Source: CAZXVU01 sp964644465 | GTDB taxonomy: Bacteria; Chlamydiota; Chlamydiia; Chlamydiales; SM23-39 | Reading direction: 5' to 3' | Length of the DNA stretch: 5,656 bases | NCBI GenBank assembly: GCA_964644465.1 | Contig: CAZXVU010000123.1 | Span: forward strand, 1 to 5,656 | Part shown: one piece after another, positions 4,969 through 5,656 of the stretch | Position numbering within the stretch: position 1 is the first letter of the stretch | Layout of the letters: each line of letters starts with the position of its first letter | Notes under the pieces: generated by a model | The model's database searches: none | What the model was told of the DNA's origin: nothing | The model's input: the letters and a program-made list of their open reading frames with translations, nothing else | Translations under genes and position numbers: made by a program

Positions 4969-5656
4969 CTCAGAAAGGGAGATTGGTGGTTATTGGAGGC
5001 AGTTCAGGCATGGGATTGGCGATCGCTAAAATGATGCATGGGCTGGGATATGAAGTCGCGATCGGAAGCCGCTCAAAAGCCAAATTGGAAAAAGCGCGGC
5101 AAGAAATCGGAAACATTGAATTCCATATTGTCGATTTAAAACAGGAAGAAAATATCGCTCAATTTTTCTCTGAACTAGAGCCGTTTGACCATCTGGTCAT
5201 TTCTGGGGCTGATTTTTTTATGGGATCCTTTTTAAAGGGAAAAACCGAGGAAGCGAGAGATTATTTCGATAGCAAGTTCTGGGGGCAATACTGCGCTGCT
5301 AAATACGGAGCCCCAAAAATCAGAAAAGGGGGTTCAATCACCTTTTTTAGCGGGGCAGCCAATGAGAAACCGATGCTCAACTTCACGGCTGGCTGCGCCA
5401 TCAATGGGGCCATTGAAGCCTTGACTCGAGCCCTGGCTCTGGAACTTTCTCCTCTTCGGGTGAACACAATATCTCCTGGACTTATCGAAACTCCTCTGTG
5501 GGACACCATCCCTAAAGAGGGACGCCTAACGATGTTCGCCGAAACTGCCAATAAACTCCCTGCGAAATGCATAGGCAAACCCGAAGACATTGCCAAAGCA
5601 GTTCGTTTCCTGATTGAGTGCAATTATGCGACAGGAACGGTGATTCACGTCGACGG
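4965..5656 (+). CDS. SDR-family protein lacking the catalytic Tyr and Lys, 3'-truncated by window edge
   Basis: This is a Rossmann-fold short-chain dehydrogenase/reductase family protein. Starting at the ATG at 4965, 230 full codons are visible; at the usual 240-250 residues, only about 10-20 are missing beyond VIHVDG. The dinucleotide-binding loop is GGSSGMG (11-17), with SR near 35-36 after strand 2 suggesting NADP, D57 in IVDL after strand 3, and ISGAD in place of NNAG. The catalytic set is altered: S129 (FFSGAA) is kept, but the Tyr-x-x-x-Lys position reads G143-C-A-I-N147 and the helix-4 Asn position reads K104 (SKFWGQY). The rest of the helix (NGAIEALTRALALEL) and RVNTISPGLIETPLW are typical. 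From memory, an SDR group (including Lin1944-like proteins) has KFWGQY and lacks the Tyr/Lys pair; its function is undetermined. It may bind a nucleotide without classic oxidoreduction, or use other residues. The start overlaps the small upstream gene by ATGA, with AAGGA as SD. Confidence 0.9.
   Translation, partial: MTQKGRLVVIGGSSGMGLAIAKMMHGLGYEVAIGSRSKAKLEKARQEIGNIEFHIVDLKQEENIAQFFSELEPFDHLVISGADFFMGSFLKGKTEEARDYFDSKFWGQYCAAKYGAPKIRKGGSITFFSGAANEKPMLNFTAGCAINGAIEALTRALALELSPLRVNTISPGLIETPLWDTIPKEGRLTMFAETANKLPAKCIGKPEDIAKAVRFLIECNYATGTVIHVD

Noticed and set aside
5261..5623. A 120-codon - strand frame opposite the SDR gene
   Set aside because: Antisense to the conserved SDR core; no motif and no start signal.

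Overview
The window holds seven genes packed with almost no spare DNA: the 3' part of a release-factor gene and a small gene plus dehydrogenase-like pair on the + strand, and a four-gene block on the - strand between them. Base composition is moderate by eye, spacers are short and there are no mobile elements, RNA genes or CRISPR repeats. A stand-alone bacterial SET-domain protein about the size of the chlamydial effector NUE, next to two enzymes with Sec-type signal peptides, suggests an intracellular bacterium. An environmental chlamydia (Parachlamydiales-like) is my best guess, as an inference only; no marker gene here settles the taxonomy.

Layout. Positions 1-1298 (+) carry prfC (peptide chain release factor RF3), cut at its 5' end by the window edge. 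Its last codons overlap, tail to tail, the end of a - strand gene. The - strand block reads from right to left: SET-domain methyltransferase (4684-4004), aldo/keto reductase (3945-2968), GNAT acetyltransferase with a signal peptide (2956-2336), and 2-oxoglutarate/Fe(II) oxygenase with a signal peptide (2323-1274). The last three are separated by only 11 and 12 bases and look like one operon. The SET gene lies 58 bases upstream and may belong to it. A 95-base AT-rich divergent spacer (4685-4779) separates the SET gene from a + strand pair: a 62-residue highly charged small protein (4780-4968) and an SDR-family protein (4965 to the window end) that overlap by ATGA.

Most notable points. (1) The aldo/keto reductase has no ATG, GTG or TTG able to start the full protein. 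Its reading frame and family-typical N-terminus begin at an ATC codon with a well-placed Shine-Dalgarno, so it is either a rare AUC start or a start-codon loss. (2) Two adjacent enzymes whose cofactors (acetyl-CoA; 2-oxoglutarate and Fe(II)) are normally cytosolic both carry signal peptides, next to a SET methyltransferase. This raises the possibility of an exported, host-directed protein-modification cluster. (3) The SDR protein lacks the catalytic Tyr and Lys of its superfamily and is translationally coupled to an unknown small basic protein.
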